Notes under the pieces: generated by a model
Seen by the model: only the letters and a program-made list of their open reading frames with translations
What the model was told of the DNA's origin: nothing
Database searches by the model: none
Program-made: the position numbers and the translations under genes
Shown here: piece by piece, positions 28,250 through 38,294 of the stretch
Position numbering within the stretch: the stretch's first letter is position 1
How the letters are laid out: each line of letters opens with the position of its first letter
Origin: Rhizobium sp. Root1334
GTDB lineage: Bacteria > Pseudomonadota > Alphaproteobacteria > Rhizobiales > Rhizobiaceae
Direction of reading: 5' to 3'
DNA length: 64,000 nucleotides
Assembly: GCF_001426665.1 (NCBI RefSeq)
Contig: NZ_LMEY01000031.1
Location: 1,964-65,963 of the forward strand

Positions 28250-28366
28250 TGATTTCATGATAAACAAAACCGCATACGAACTCTACTGGAATGTTATGGT
28301 TCCTCACATGGTACGATTGGAAGGTGAGGGTATAACCATCGATAAGTATTCCTTATCGGAAGTGAT

Positions 28367-28387
28367 GCGTACGTCATACTTGTACGC
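28367..28387. promoter_or_regulatory. Inverted repeat upstream of the toxin-antitoxin genes
   Basis: GCGTAC and GTACGC flank a nine-base spacer, about 50 bases upstream of the antitoxin start. Phd-type antitoxins autoregulate at palindromes of this kind. The assignment is tentative. Confidence 0.4.
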
Positions 28388-28393
28388 GTGATA

Positions 28394-28421
28394 GGGCCGT
28401 GATACAGTGCCCTCACGGCCC
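28394..28421. promoter_or_regulatory. Perfect 9-bp inverted repeat before the antitoxin ribosome site
   Basis: GGGCCGTGA and TCACGGCCC are perfectly complementary with a ten-base spacer and end 16 bases before the antitoxin ATG. This may be the antitoxin operator or an mRNA hairpin next to the GGAGG site. No U-tract follows, so termination is unlikely. Confidence 0.5.
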
Positions 28422-28437
28422 AAATTCGGAGGTCCTG

Positions 28438-28731
28438 ATGCCCCAGACTAGCTACAAGATCAGCGAAGCCCGCAAGAATTTCGCAGAAGTCCTCGAACGC
28501 GCCAACCAAGGCGAGGAAATCGTCATCATGCGCGGCAACGAAGTTTATGCTCGCATCGGTCCGGCCGCCGACGGCGGCAAGCGTCCCTTTGGCCTGCTTG
28601 GCCACCGTGGCTTGCCCGATGATCTGTTCGATACCACAGATGCCGAGCAGGCAGCCATCGACGCTGGTGATTGGAATGACGATACCGGCATCTGGCAAGG
28701 CAAACCCGGTGACAGCGACAGTCCGCAATGA
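28438..28731 (+). CDS. Phd/YefM-family antitoxin
   Basis: A 97-residue antitoxin that begins MPQTSYKISEARKNFAEVLERANQGEEIVIMRGNEVYARI without the break-up seen in decayed genes, a typical Phd/YefM DNA-binding fold. The C-terminal half is acidic and rich in Asp, Trp and Gly, the usual toxin-binding tail. GGAGG lies six bases before the ATG at 28438, which excludes the longer frame. Its TGA overlaps the toxin start (ATGA). Two inverted repeats upstream are candidate operators for autorepression. Confidence 0.82.
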   Translation: MPQTSYKISEARKNFAEVLERANQGEEIVIMRGNEVYARIGPAADGGKRPFGLLGHRGLPDDLFDTTDAEQAAIDAGDWNDDTGIWQGKPGDSDSPQ

Positions 28732-29105
28732 AGATCCTACTCGACAGCCATGCAATGTACTGGTGGACCATCGGCAGCGATCGGCTCTCCACGAGGGCAC
28801 GAACGTTGATCGAGGACAAGGCCAACAGTGTCCTCGTCAGCGCAGTATCGTTCTATGAGCTGGACAATAAGATGCGCCTGAACAAGCTCGACCTCAAGCC
28901 GCAGGAACTGCGAGCAGCCGTCACAGCCAGCGGCTTGCAGACCCTTGCCATCTCGGATCTGCATGCCGAGCTCGCAGCCGCGTTCGATTGGGATCACCGC
29001 GATCCGTGGGACCGCATTCTTGCGGCCCAGGTGCGGCTGGAGCATTGCACCTTCATCTCGACCGATCTGGCGTTCGACGCGATTCTGCACGAAAGGGTCT
29101 GGTGA
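28728..29105 (+). CDS. vapC: PIN-domain toxin (VapC-type ribonuclease)
   Basis: A 125-residue PIN protein. The acidic active-site residues are visible: Asp6 in MKILLDSHA, Glu44 in SFYELDNK, Asp89-Asp92 in WDHRDPWDRILAAQ and Asp112 in FISTDLAF. It should cut RNA, typically tRNA, when free of its antitoxin. Start and stop overlap make it the second gene of a two-gene cassette. Inside an accessory island it may act as a stabiliser or defence module. Confidence 0.82.
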   Translation: MKILLDSHAMYWWTIGSDRLSTRARTLIEDKANSVLVSAVSFYELDNKMRLNKLDLKPQELRAAVTASGLQTLAISDLHAELAAAFDWDHRDPWDRILAAQVRLEHCTFISTDLAFDAILHERVW

Positions 29106-29212
29106 AGCGCAACAGCGTTGGAGATATTGATTGAGATGGCCGTGGGAACACCTGCGAATAGTGACCAGACTTCGAACCACAACGAATTTTATGAAGAGAA
29201 CGGGCTGCCCAA

Positions 29213-30355
29213 ATGACCAGATCGTCGTCACGTTCGATCGAAAAACGCACCGAAACGTTGGACACCATCGCAGCCGTGCTGCCGCTCAAGCGGCGCGATG
29301 AGCTTGCGGAGCTGTTGACCGACCAGGATGTCGAGACGCTTCGCCATCTCGTGAATGAGGGTATGGGCGAAAACACGCTGCGCGCTCTGACTTCTGACCT
29401 TGCTTACCTACAGGCATGGTCGCTCGCCACGACGAAAAACTCTCTCCCCTGGCCGGCGCCTGAAGCGCTGCTCCTGAAATTCGTCGCCCATCACCTGTGG
29501 GATCGGGCGCAGCGAGAGCTCAATCCGGACCACGGCATGCCGGCCGGAGTTGAGGAGAGCCTGCGTGACCAAGGGTTTCTCCGCACTACCGGACCACACG
29601 CGCCCGATACAGTACGCCGGCGTCTGGCCACCTGGTCGACGTTGACGAAATGGCGTGGGCTGGCCGGTTCCTTCTCCTCGCCTGCTGTGAAATCTGCAAT
29701 CCGGCTGGCCGTGCGCGCAACACCGAGACCACGCAAGCGCAAGAGTGCCAAAGCCGTAACCGGGGATGTGCTGGCCAAACTGCTCGCTACATGTGCCAGC
29801 GAAAATCTTCGCGATCTCCGCGACCGGGCCATTCTCATGGTCGGTTTTGCCTCTGGAGGAAGACGCCGCAGCGAGATCGCCGGTCTGCGCAGGGAGCAAT
29901 TGACCATTGAAGCTCCGGTGACTGCCGAAGGCGGATCTTCGCTCCCCTCTCTGTCGATCCATCTCGGCAGAACCAAAACCAGCGGTGCCCAGGATGATGA
30001 GGTCGTCTATCTGACCGGCAGGCCGGTTGATGCGCTCAATGCCTGGCTTGTTGCCGCGAGAATTGAGAGCGGCACTGTGTTTCGGGCGATCGATCGCTGG
30101 GGCAACGTTTCGAAGCGCGCTATCGATCCGAAAGCGATCAACGATATTGTCAAACAGCGGTCTGCCATGGCCGGGCTGGCAGCATCGGAGTTTTCTGCAC
30201 ATGGGCTGCGCTCGGGATATCTGACCGAGGCGGCAAACCGCGGCATTCCCCTCCCCGAGGCGATGGAGCAGTCGCGACACCGGTCGGTACAGCAGGCGTC
30301 GAGCTATTACAATAATGCCACGCAGCGAACGGGACGCGCTGCGAGAATGCTCTAG
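29213..30355 (+). CDS. Tyrosine recombinase/integrase
   Basis: A 380-residue site-specific recombinase. An N-terminal core-binding domain is followed by the catalytic domain with Arg in FASGGRRRSEIAGL, the HGLRSG box, SRHRS and the nucleophile in ASSYYNN. All key residues look present, so it may be active. It lies at the right side of the island next to a Tn3 transposase remnant, and could be the integrase of the island or a resolvase-like partner of that transposon. No att site pair was identified. Confidence 0.82.
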   Translation: MTRSSSRSIEKRTETLDTIAAVLPLKRRDELAELLTDQDVETLRHLVNEGMGENTLRALTSDLAYLQAWSLATTKNSLPWPAPEALLLKFVAHHLWDRAQRELNPDHGMPAGVEESLRDQGFLRTTGPHAPDTVRRRLATWSTLTKWRGLAGSFSSPAVKSAIRLAVRATPRPRKRKSAKAVTGDVLAKLLATCASENLRDLRDRAILMVGFASGGRRRSEIAGLRREQLTIEAPVTAEGGSSLPSLSIHLGRTKTSGAQDDEVVYLTGRPVDALNAWLVAARIESGTVFRAIDRWGNVSKRAIDPKAINDIVKQRSAMAGLAASEFSAHGLRSGYLTEAANRGIPLPEAMEQSRHRSVQQASSYYNNATQRTGRAARML

Positions 30356-30449
30356 CTGAACCATAGACATCCAGTGATTGTCCGCCTCTTGGATCAGGAT
30401 GGCCCCAGTACATTATTGGGACCCAGATATACGGTAGACGATCTTCGGT

Positions 30450-30557
30450 TCAGGATGGTGCCAACCTGATTGGCAGAAAGCCTTCCTGATCGACCTCCAG
30501 GGCGTCAGACCACACGTAATCGCTAATAATATTGATATGCTCCCAGCCCAACGGCGA
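30450..30557 (-). pseudogene. C-terminal remnant of a Tn3-family transposase
   Basis: The last 35 codons of a Tn3-type transposase survive, opening SPLGWEHINIISDYVW, the signature of that protein's C terminus, and ending at TGA 30450-30452. The reading frame breaks exactly at the left end of the IS21 element (30558). The other flank of the element (33066 on) does not continue the transposase, so a deletion or rearrangement followed the insertion. Confidence 0.7.
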
Positions 30558-30564
30558 TGTCAAC

Positions 30565-30608
30565 GGCGGAGCAAAAACCGGCCACGCGGCGGAGCAATAG
30601 TCGGCCAC
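30565..30608. repeat. Left-end transposase-binding repeats of the IS21 element
   Basis: Two 21-bp direct copies (30565-30585 and 30588-30608) share GGCGGAGCAA at the start and CGGCCAC at the end. They are the expected multiple IstA sites of the left end. Confidence 0.65.
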
Positions 30609-30613
30609 TTGTG

Positions 30614-30670
30614 GCGCACGCATGAGACCTCCGGGAGGGCGTAACCCGAGCGGGGGTCTCATGCGTGCGC
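30614..30670 (+). terminator. Long perfect hairpin inside the IS21 element downstream of istB
   Basis: Sixteen bases at 30614-30629 (GCGCACGCATGAGACC) pair perfectly with 30655-30670 around a 25-base loop, and GTCGATTTTT follows on the plus strand. It can end transcription entering the element from the integrase side. In the minus direction it lies after istB but has no U-tract. Confidence 0.6.
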
Positions 30671-30689
30671 GTCGATTTTTGAAAGGGTT

Positions 30690-31448
30690 TCAGCCTGCCT
30701 TTCGGGCGCGGCTTTGGGCGAGACGATAGCTGTCGCCGTTCATCTCGAGAATGTTGACGTGGTGGGTGATGCAATCGAGCAGTGCACCAGTCAGTCGTTC
30801 CGATCCCAAGGTCTCTGTCCATTCGTCAAACGGAAGATTGCTGGTGATCAGGGTCGCGCCGCGTTCATAGCGTTGTGAGATCAGCTCGAACAGCAATTCC
30901 GCACCAGTCTTGGACAGCGGCACAAAGCCCAACTCATCGATGACGAGAAGCTGGTAGGCAGCCATTTGCTTCTGGAAGCGGAGCAGACGCCGTTCGTCAC
31001 GTGCCTCCATCATCTCGCTGACCAGAGCGGCGGCCGTAGTGAAGCCTACGGACACGCCTTTCTGGCATGCGGCCAGGCCGAGACCGAGTGCAACATGCGT
31101 CTTCCCGGTACCGCTGGGACCAAGCGCAATGACATTCTCGCGTCGCTCGATCCACTCGCAGCGTGCCAGCTCGAGCACCTGCATTTTATTGAGTTTGGGG
31201 ATGGCGGCGAAGTCGAAGCTGTCCAGGCTTTTGACGACCGGGAACCGTGCCGCCTTGATGCGGCGCTCGACCTTGCGGCGGTCCCGCTCGATCATTTCCC
31301 GCTCGGAAAGCCGGGTGAGGTATCCGACATGGTCCACGCCTTCGGTGGCGCACTGTCGGGCCAGCTTCTGATACTCGCGATGGAAGGTCGGCAGCTTCAG
31401 GGTTTTGAAATAATGGGAATGCAGGATCTCGGGTGCTTCCGTGCTCAT
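30690..31448 (-). CDS. istB: IstB, ATP-binding helper of IS21 transposition
   Basis: An AAA+ protein of 252 residues with Walker A GPSGTGKTHVA, Walker B LLVIDELGFVPLS and the typical ending DSYRLAQSRARKAG. It directs IstA to target DNA. The start overlaps the istA stop by four bases, the normal IS21 coupling. The gene is full length. Confidence 0.9.
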   Translation of the reverse strand: MSTEAPEILHSHYFKTLKLPTFHREYQKLARQCATEGVDHVGYLTRLSEREMIERDRRKVERRIKAARFPVVKSLDSFDFAAIPKLNKMQVLELARCEWIERRENVIALGPSGTGKTHVALGLGLAACQKGVSVGFTTAAALVSEMMEARDERRLLRFQKQMAAYQLLVIDELGFVPLSKTGAELLFELISQRYERGATLITSNLPFDEWTETLGSERLTGALLDCITHHVNILEMNGDSYRLAQSRARKAG

Positions 31449-32969
31449 GCGGCTTCTCCCGCATCGCTAGACAGAAGCCGCATATACGCCTTGGTCGAGG
31501 TCTGCTCCACGATCGCCCTCGGCAGGTATGGATAGATGGACAGGTCCAGTCTCGGCGGCCGGCGCTCCACTCGGCACAGGATCAGATGCTTGACGGCGTC
31601 GAAGCCGATTGCGCCGAGTTGGAGGGCCTGCTTCACCGCCGCATGCAGGTCCGCAACCTCGAAGCTCTCCAGCAAGCGCAGGACCTGCACATACTCACGC
31701 CGGCCATGCTTTGCCATGCGGCCTTCCATCAGGCGGCGCAGCGTGGCGAATTCCTCGGGCAGATTCCAGCCCTGGAGAGGTGCCGCCTGATCCAGTGCAT
31801 TGATCTTCTGTTCGATCAGCGGCAGGTAATGCAGGGGATCGAAGATGACGTCCTCCCGCTCCCAACTCCGGGGATGGCGGGCGATGATCTCGCCGCGGCA
31901 GCCGATCACCACCTCACCGACATAGCCCCGGACCCAGACATCCTGATGGCCATAGGCGACCGGGACGGAATAGTCGTTGGTCTTGTAGCGGACCAGTGAC
32001 TGTGCCGTTACCTTGACGCTGGCCTGGTCGCAGGCATCAAATGGAGATGCCGGCAAGGGGAGCATGGCGGCCAGATCGCGCTGCAGCCGCTCGCCGATCG
32101 TCTCGCTTTCGCCCCGCAGCCTATCGCGCTGGCGCTTGCGGCATTGCTTCCTCCAACCAGATGTTGAAGGCATCCCATGTCGCAAACTGCGGGATCGGCA
32201 CCATGAAATTGCGCCGGGCATAGCCCACGAGGCCCTCGACACTGCCCTTGTCGTTGCCTTTGCCGGGACGACCATAGCGGTCCCGGATCAGGTAGTGGGA
32301 CAGGAAGCCGCTGAACAGCGCAGCGCGCTTGCGCGTGCCGTCGGGAAGGATCTTCGCCACCAGGCAGCGGTCGTTGTCGTAGACGATCGATTGCGGCACG
32401 GCCCCGAAGAAGGCGAACGCATGGATATGGCCATCGACCCAGGCCTCAGCCACCGCCGCCGGATAGGCCCGTACATAGCAGCCGTCGCTGTGCGGCAGAT
32501 CCAGCACGAAGAAGTGGGCCTTCCGCTCGACACCGCCGATCACCACCAGAGCCTCACCGAAGTCGGCCTGCCCATGGCCGGGCGGATGCGCCAGCGGCAC
32601 GAACACCTCCTGGCGGCGCTGATCCCGCTCGCGCATGTAATCCTTGATGATCGTGTAGCCACCGGTGAAGCCGCGCTCGTCCCGGAGCCGGTCGAACACC
32701 CGCTTGGCCGTGTGGCGCTGCTTGCGCGGCACCTTCACGTCCTCATCGAGCCAATGATCAATTGTCGAGACGAACGCATCCAGCTTCGGCCGCCGGATCG
32801 GCAACTGACGCTGATAGCCCCGCGGCGTCGAAGACGACAACATCTTGGCCACGCTGTCGCGCGATATGTTGAATTGCTTTGCAGCCTGTCGCCGGCTCAT
32901 CCCTTCCGAGACAGCCAATCGTACCTTCAGATAAAGTTCCACGGTGTAGATCCCCAGACCCTCCTGCAT
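31445..32969 (-). pseudogene. istA: IstA transposase gene with a frameshift
   Basis: Two frames together make one IstA. The first (32969 to 32121) holds the N-terminal helix-turn-helix and the DDE core, with GQADFGEA, IVYDND and KGSVEGLVGYAR. The second (from about 32150 to 31445) gives the rest, including QCRKRQRDRLRGESE and the C-terminal domain. Near 32148-32150 one extra base shifts LEE-AMPQAPAR away from the expected EEQCRKRQ. The DDE residues precede the shift, so the truncated product lacks the C-terminal domain and the element is probably not self-mobile. A programmed shift is not known to me for this family. Confidence 0.78.
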
Positions 32970-32990
32970 TCGTCGCAGAAGGGTAAATAG

Positions 32991-33058
32991 GTGGCCGAGT
33001 TTTACTCTGCCCGAAGCGGGACTATCCCGCCGCTACCGTGGTCGAATTTTGCACCGCC
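32991..33058. repeat. Right-end transposase-binding repeats of the IS21 element
   Basis: Inverse copies of the left-end repeat lie at 32991-33011 and 33038-33058, each starting GTGG and ending with a GCC after a T-run. Their inverted orientation relative to the left end supports the called limits of the element. Confidence 0.6.
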
Positions 33059-33065
33059 GCTCTCA

Positions 33066-33232
33066 TGCTGTGTTCCAGTTTCATTTTTCCTCCAAGGGGA
33101 CGAGACCCGCCCATGCATATGTCGCCGCGCGAAATGGCCCGAGCACCTCGCTCACGGCCTGCACATCTTCCAGTGCTGCTGCATAGCGCACCACGTTGTC
33201 GGGCAACTTGTTGCCACCTGCGCGGTCTAATC
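33066..33232 (-). pseudogene. Truncated genes between phnY and the IS21 element
   Basis: In the minus direction an open stretch of about 49 codons, including KLPDNVVRYAAALEDVQAV and ending GLVPLEEK, stops at 33081-33083. It reads like the C terminus of a real protein whose 5' part is gone. An ATGA overlap then starts a second gene at 33084 with a strong GGAGG site (MKLEHS...), cut after six codons by the IS end. Both share the strand of the phn genes, so the phn operon once continued here. The families were not recognised. Confidence 0.5.
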
Positions 33233-33295
33233 AAGGCCCAGTTGCGAACATTTACGGTCGTCTTTCTGTTTGCGTTGTTGCGCGAGGTCCCGGTT

Positions 33296-34747
33296 TCAGC
33301 CGTGCCAGGGCATGGACCAAGTGCGCACATTGGTGAAGCTCTTCATCGCTTCAACGACGCCTTCCTTGTAGCCAAGGCCTGAATCCTTGATCCCGCCGAA
33401 CGGTGACATCTCGATGCGGTAGCCCGGAACTTCCCAGATGTTGACGGTTCCAACGTCAAGTTCGCCGATGAACCGCAACACGTAGTCAAGCCGATTGGTG
33501 CAGACCCCTGACGATAGGCCATAGGCAGTGGAATTCGAGACGCGAATGACCTCGGCAATATCGTTCGGGCACCGCACAATCGGGATGACCGGTCCAAAGG
33601 TTTCCTCACGAACGAGCTCACAGTCGAAGGGCACGTGATCAACGACTGTGGGAGAAAACAATGCGCCGTGGCGCGGGGCGCCGTGGAGAACGACAGCGCC
33701 CCGGCTCTCCGCGTCCCGCACACGGTTCTCGAAGAGAACGGCGGATCGCTCGTTTATGACTGTGCCAACGTCGGTCTGGGGATCCATCGGATCGCCGCAC
33801 TTTAGCAGCGTTGCCTTCTGCGCAACGCGTTCGGCAAACGCATCTGCGATGCTCTCGACAACAAGGATGCGCTTTACCGCCGTGCAGCGCTGGCCGGAGT
33901 TTTTGGTTGCACCGCTTACAGCGAGGTCTGAAGCCTTGTCGAGATCGGCATCCTCCATGACGATCAAGGGGTCATTTCCGCCCAGTTCGAGCACGATCCG
34001 TTTGTAACCGGCGGTCGCCGCAATGTGTTTGCCGACGCGAACCGACCCAGTGAACGTCACGAGATCCGCATCCGGATCCGTGATCATCGAGTCACCCATC
34101 GTCGACGGATTACCCGTGACGACCGACAGCATCTCTGGCGGCAAGCCGGCCTCATACAGGACATCGGCGAGTGCAAGAGCGGTAAGCGGTGTCAATTCCG
34201 TTGGCTTGAGAACCAGCCTGTTGTTGGTCGCGATTGCCGGCGCAAGCTTATGGCTGACCATATTGAGCGGATGATTGAACGGCGTGATGGCAGAGATAAC
34301 GCCAAGCAAAGGCAGCCGTGTGGTAAAGATCTTGCGCATCTTGCCGTTTGGCGAGATGTCGCAGGAATAGATCTCGCCGTCATCTTTGATCGTCAGCTGG
34401 GCGGCAAATGACCAGACATCGTAGGCGCGGCTGGCTTCGTAGAGCGAATCTTTCCAGCAGAGCCCCGACTCGGCAGTGATCAGCCGTGCGAAGTCTTCCC
34501 GCCGATCATGCAACAGTTCCGCGGTTCGCTGTAGAATATTTTGACGCTCGAAACGGGTCAACGCAGGTTTGAAAGCGCGTGCCTTGGCAAAGGCATCGCG
34601 AACGTGCTCCGCGCGCGCGGCTGGCACCGTGCCGACCACCGTGTTGTCATAGGGGTTGAAAACTTCGATCTGCTCATCAGTCTGGACCAGTTTCCCGGCA
34701 ATACGCATGGCTTCGCGGCGCAACGGTGGATTGACGTTGGTGTTCAT
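33296..34747 (-). CDS. phnY: Phosphonoacetaldehyde dehydrogenase (PhnY)
   Basis: Aldehyde dehydrogenase of 483 residues. Asn158 (TPFNHPLN), Glu254 (LELGGNDP) and the nucleophile Cys288 ([10 protein letters not shown]) are in place, with FTGSVRVGK for NAD binding. It follows the phosphonoacetate hydrolase gene by four bases, the pairing known from Sinorhizobium meliloti phnWAY, where PhnY oxidises phosphonoacetaldehyde to phosphonoacetate. The start at 34747 is chosen because the longer frame overlaps phnA. Substrate assignment depends on that neighbour. Confidence 0.85.
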   Translation of the reverse strand: MNTNVNPPLRREAMRIAGKLVQTDEQIEVFNPYDNTVVGTVPAARAEHVRDAFAKARAFKPALTRFERQNILQRTAELLHDRREDFARLITAESGLCWKDSLYEASRAYDVWSFAAQLTIKDDGEIYSCDISPNGKMRKIFTTRLPLLGVISAITPFNHPLNMVSHKLAPAIATNNRLVLKPTELTPLTALALADVLYEAGLPPEMLSVVTGNPSTMGDSMITDPDADLVTFTGSVRVGKHIAATAGYKRIVLELGGNDPLIVMEDADLDKASDLAVSGATKNSGQRCTAVKRILVVESIADAFAERVAQKATLLKCGDPMDPQTDVGTVINERSAVLFENRVRDAESRGAVVLHGAPRHGALFSPTVVDHVPFDCELVREETFGPVIPIVRCPNDIAEVIRVSNSTAYGLSSGVCTNRLDYVLRFIGELDVGTVNIWEVPGYRIEMSPFGGIKDSGLGYKEGVVEAMKSFTNVRTWSMPWHG

Positions 34748-34751
34748 AGGA

Positions 34752-36014
<1,263 letters not shown>

Positions 36015-37124
36015 TTAGGCGGCGTTGGCGAGAACTGCCTCGCGGCTGCCAATGAAGTTGCGGCCGCGTTCACCCAACAGTGCATCGTTGATTGCATCGA
36101 CCCAATTTTCGTGTGTGACGCCGTAATCGGTCGCCCGCGTCGAAACCCCGAGATCGGCGAGGAATGCCTCGAGACCCGTCGCCCCCTGTTCGAGATCGTC
36201 TCCGAATATCTGCATCAAAGCCGCATCGCAGGCGGCGTTCTTGCCGATCACACTGCGCAAGATCGCCGGCAGGCTGAAGGAGCAGGCAATCCCGTGGACC
36301 GTCCCGTGATGAAGGGTGAGATAGTAGGACAGCGAATGGGCGAGCGCGGTTTTGGTGTTGGAGAAGGCCAGCCCTGCAAACAGGCTCGCCTGTCCCATAC
36401 GCTCGCGCAGGTTGATGTCCTGAAGGTTGCGCAGCAACGCCGGCAGGGTTGCGATGATCTCCCTTGCAGCACGAACAGCATGGTTTGTCGAAACCGGATT
36501 GGCGTTGACGTTCCAGATGCTTTCGAGAGCATGCGACAGGGCATCCAAGCCGGTGCTGAGCGTCAGAGAATGCGGCACCTGAAGGGTCAACTGTGGATCG
36601 ACGATCGAATGTTCCGGATAAAGATTCGGTCGGGCGAGAGAGTATTTCTTCTTGTTTTCCGTATCCCAGACCGTTGCCCAGCAGGTAACCTCGCTTCCGG
36701 TTCCAGCTGTCGTCGGAACCGCGATAATGGGTACATTGAAAAGCGTATCGGCGCCCGCACGGCCTTCGAGGTAGGCCTGAACCCGTGCGAAGTCTTTGCC
36801 GGACGCGGCAAGAACCTTTGCGGTATCGATGACGGAACCACCACCGAGCGCAACAATGACTTCCGGTGTATTTTCGCAGGCGCCAAAGGAACGGCATGCC
36901 GTCCGCAACCCTGCGAAACTTGGATTGGGCTCCACGTCGCGCACAATTACCGACGGTTCTCCAGCGCTCAGCGAGACCTGATCGACCAGGTGATCGAAGA
37001 ACGGGTGATCATTGTAGGTCAGCAGGCAGTATTTCCGCCCCCTTACTGTCTCCTTGAGAGAAGCGACCTCTCCCACCCCAAACGTCACATTGACGGGATT
37101 GAGGTATTTCCAGGATTGTGACAT
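36015..37124 (-). CDS. Iron-type alcohol dehydrogenase, possible 2-hydroxyethylphosphonate dehydrogenase
   Basis: Group III alcohol dehydrogenase of 369 residues. It has GGGSVIDTAK for NAD(P), TTAGTGSEVT, and metal ligands Asp194, His198, His263 and His277. It is the first gene of the operon with phnA and phnY. PhpC, a member of this family from phosphinothricin biosynthesis, reduces phosphonoacetaldehyde to 2-hydroxyethylphosphonate. The reverse reaction here would feed PhnY and PhnA, replacing the PhnW aminotransferase of the 2-aminoethylphosphonate route. The start at 37124 has GGGAGA upstream. The substrate is inferred. Confidence 0.75.
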   Translation of the reverse strand: MSQSWKYLNPVNVTFGVGEVASLKETVRGRKYCLLTYNDHPFFDHLVDQVSLSAGEPSVIVRDVEPNPSFAGLRTACRSFGACENTPEVIVALGGGSVIDTAKVLAASGKDFARVQAYLEGRAGADTLFNVPIIAVPTTAGTGSEVTCWATVWDTENKKKYSLARPNLYPEHSIVDPQLTLQVPHSLTLSTGLDALSHALESIWNVNANPVSTNHAVRAAREIIATLPALLRNLQDINLRERMGQASLFAGLAFSNTKTALAHSLSYYLTLHHGTVHGIACSFSLPAILRSVIGKNAACDAALMQIFGDDLEQGATGLEAFLADLGVSTRATDYGVTHENWVDAINDALLGERGRNFIGSREAVLANAA

Positions 37125-37182
37125 GGCGAAAATCTCCCACAAGCTTTTGTCCCACCTATTGAAGCGCCACGATTATCATTTG

Positions 37183-37203
37183 TCCAATTGGTAGTTTATT
37201 GGA
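37183..37203. promoter_or_regulatory. Candidate LysR-type operator
   Basis: TCCAAT and ATTGGA are separated by nine bases, a dyad of the size and A/T character of LysR-family sites. It lies in the 179-base divergent spacer between the alcohol dehydrogenase operon and the LysR gene, where such regulators usually bind. Confidence 0.55.
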
Positions 37204-37303
37204 TTTCCATATACAAAACCTATGGACGAAAGGCCGGGTGCCAGTCATACTGAGGATGCTGATTTGTCGGTTTTCCCTCCGCAAACATATGACGTTGTTT
37301 CAC

Positions 37304-38164
37304 ATGGCTATTGTTTTCACGCACCTTCGATCCTTTCATGCGGTTGCCGAGCATCGTGGCTTCACGGCTGCCGCCAAGGCATTGCGTGTCAGCCAACCGA
37401 CGGTGACGACGCAAGTGAAGGAGCTGGAAGAGCGCTATGGTGTCGAGCTGTTCTTGCGGCAGGGCCGCCGTGTAGAGCTCTCGGAAACGGGGCGATCACT
37501 CTTCGAAATCAGTGCCCGGATTATGAAACTCCACGAGGAGGCCGACGAGCTGCTTTCGAGCAGCGGGCACCTAATGACGGGGCAGTTGAAGATCGCAGCA
37601 GTCGGTCCGTTTCACGCCACGGAAATGGTGGCACGTTTCCTTTCGCAGTATCCCCTTTTCAATATCAAGATGCTGCTCGGGAACTCGGACCTTACGCTTT
37701 CGCGCATCATCGACCTTGAGGCCGACGTCGCCATTCTGGCGCATATCGTCGAGGATCCCCGCGTTCACTCAATCCCGTTCAGCACACATGAAGTCGTCGT
37801 CTTCGTCTGCTGCGAGCACCCCTGGTATCAACGCGATGAAATCAACATAAGCGAACTCGTCGGACAACCTCTGATCCTGCGGGAAACAGGGTCCACCACC
37901 CGCCGCGCTCTTGAGGCCGCGGCCGAAAGCGCAAATATCGAGATCAATCCGTTTCTTGAGATCGGTAGCCGCGAAGGAGTGTGGAAGGCCGTGGAACGCG
38001 GTCTCGGCATCGGCGTTGTCGCGGATTTCGAATTTGTCTCGCATCCAAGATTGAAGGCCATTCGGATCGCGGATGTCGACGTTAAGACCGAATACCGGCT
38101 TGCCTGCCTGCGCGAGCGGCAATGGTCGCGCAAAATCAAGGCTTTCTTTGCCACTGTTCTATGA
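37304..38164 (+). CDS. LysR-family regulator of the phosphonate genes
   Basis: A 286-residue LysR protein with the helix-turn-helix FHAVAEHRGFTAAAKALRVSQPTVTTQVKELE and a two-lobed effector domain ending GIGVVADFEF. It is divergent from the ADH-phnA-phnY operon, so it probably activates it. LysR regulators of the PhnR kind accompany 2-aminoethylphosphonate genes in other proteobacteria. ATG at 37304 gives the usual family N terminus; the longer frame from 37199 adds 35 residues within the operator region. Confidence 0.8.
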   Translation: MAIVFTHLRSFHAVAEHRGFTAAAKALRVSQPTVTTQVKELEERYGVELFLRQGRRVELSETGRSLFEISARIMKLHEEADELLSSSGHLMTGQLKIAAVGPFHATEMVARFLSQYPLFNIKMLLGNSDLTLSRIIDLEADVAILAHIVEDPRVHSIPFSTHEVVVFVCCEHPWYQRDEINISELVGQPLILRETGSTTRRALEAAAESANIEINPFLEIGSREGVWKAVERGLGIGVVADFEFVSHPRLKAIRIADVDVKTEYRLACLRERQWSRKIKAFFATVL

Positions 38165-38247
38165 CGCTGCACCGTTGCGACCCAGCGCGGTATGGGTAAG
38201 CAACCCTCCCTCGGCACGGGGTTTCACCAGCCAATCCTGTTTGACGT

Positions 38248-38280
38248 GCGCCGCTGGCCGGTTTGAAGGCCAAGCGGCGC
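38248..38280. terminator. Bidirectional terminator between LysR and PHP genes
   Basis: GCGCCGCTGGCC pairs with GGCCAAGCGGCGC around an eight-base loop with one bulged base. It stands between two convergent genes, 83 bases after the LysR stop and 15 before the PHP stop codon. T-rich sequence is modest on both sides. Confidence 0.6.
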
Positions 38281-38294
38281 GCGTGTCTTCGGTT

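Larger units (their letters stand above)
30558..33065 (-). mobile_element. IS21-family insertion sequence, about 2.5 kb
   Basis: The element encodes istA and istB on the minus strand and is bounded by TGT-type ends with imperfect terminal repeats, TGTCAACGGCGGAGCAAAA on the left and TGAGAGCGGCGGTGCAAAA on the right (complement). Both ends carry two copies of a transposase-binding-like repeat, typical of IS21. No matching target duplication is seen, in agreement with a rearranged right flank. The ends are estimated from the repeats. Confidence 0.75.

Noticed and set aside
31445-32275. Independent second gene in the IS21 element
   Set aside because: Its N-terminal 40 residues are out-of-frame istA. 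The rest continues IstA after a one-base shift, so it is part of the broken gene.
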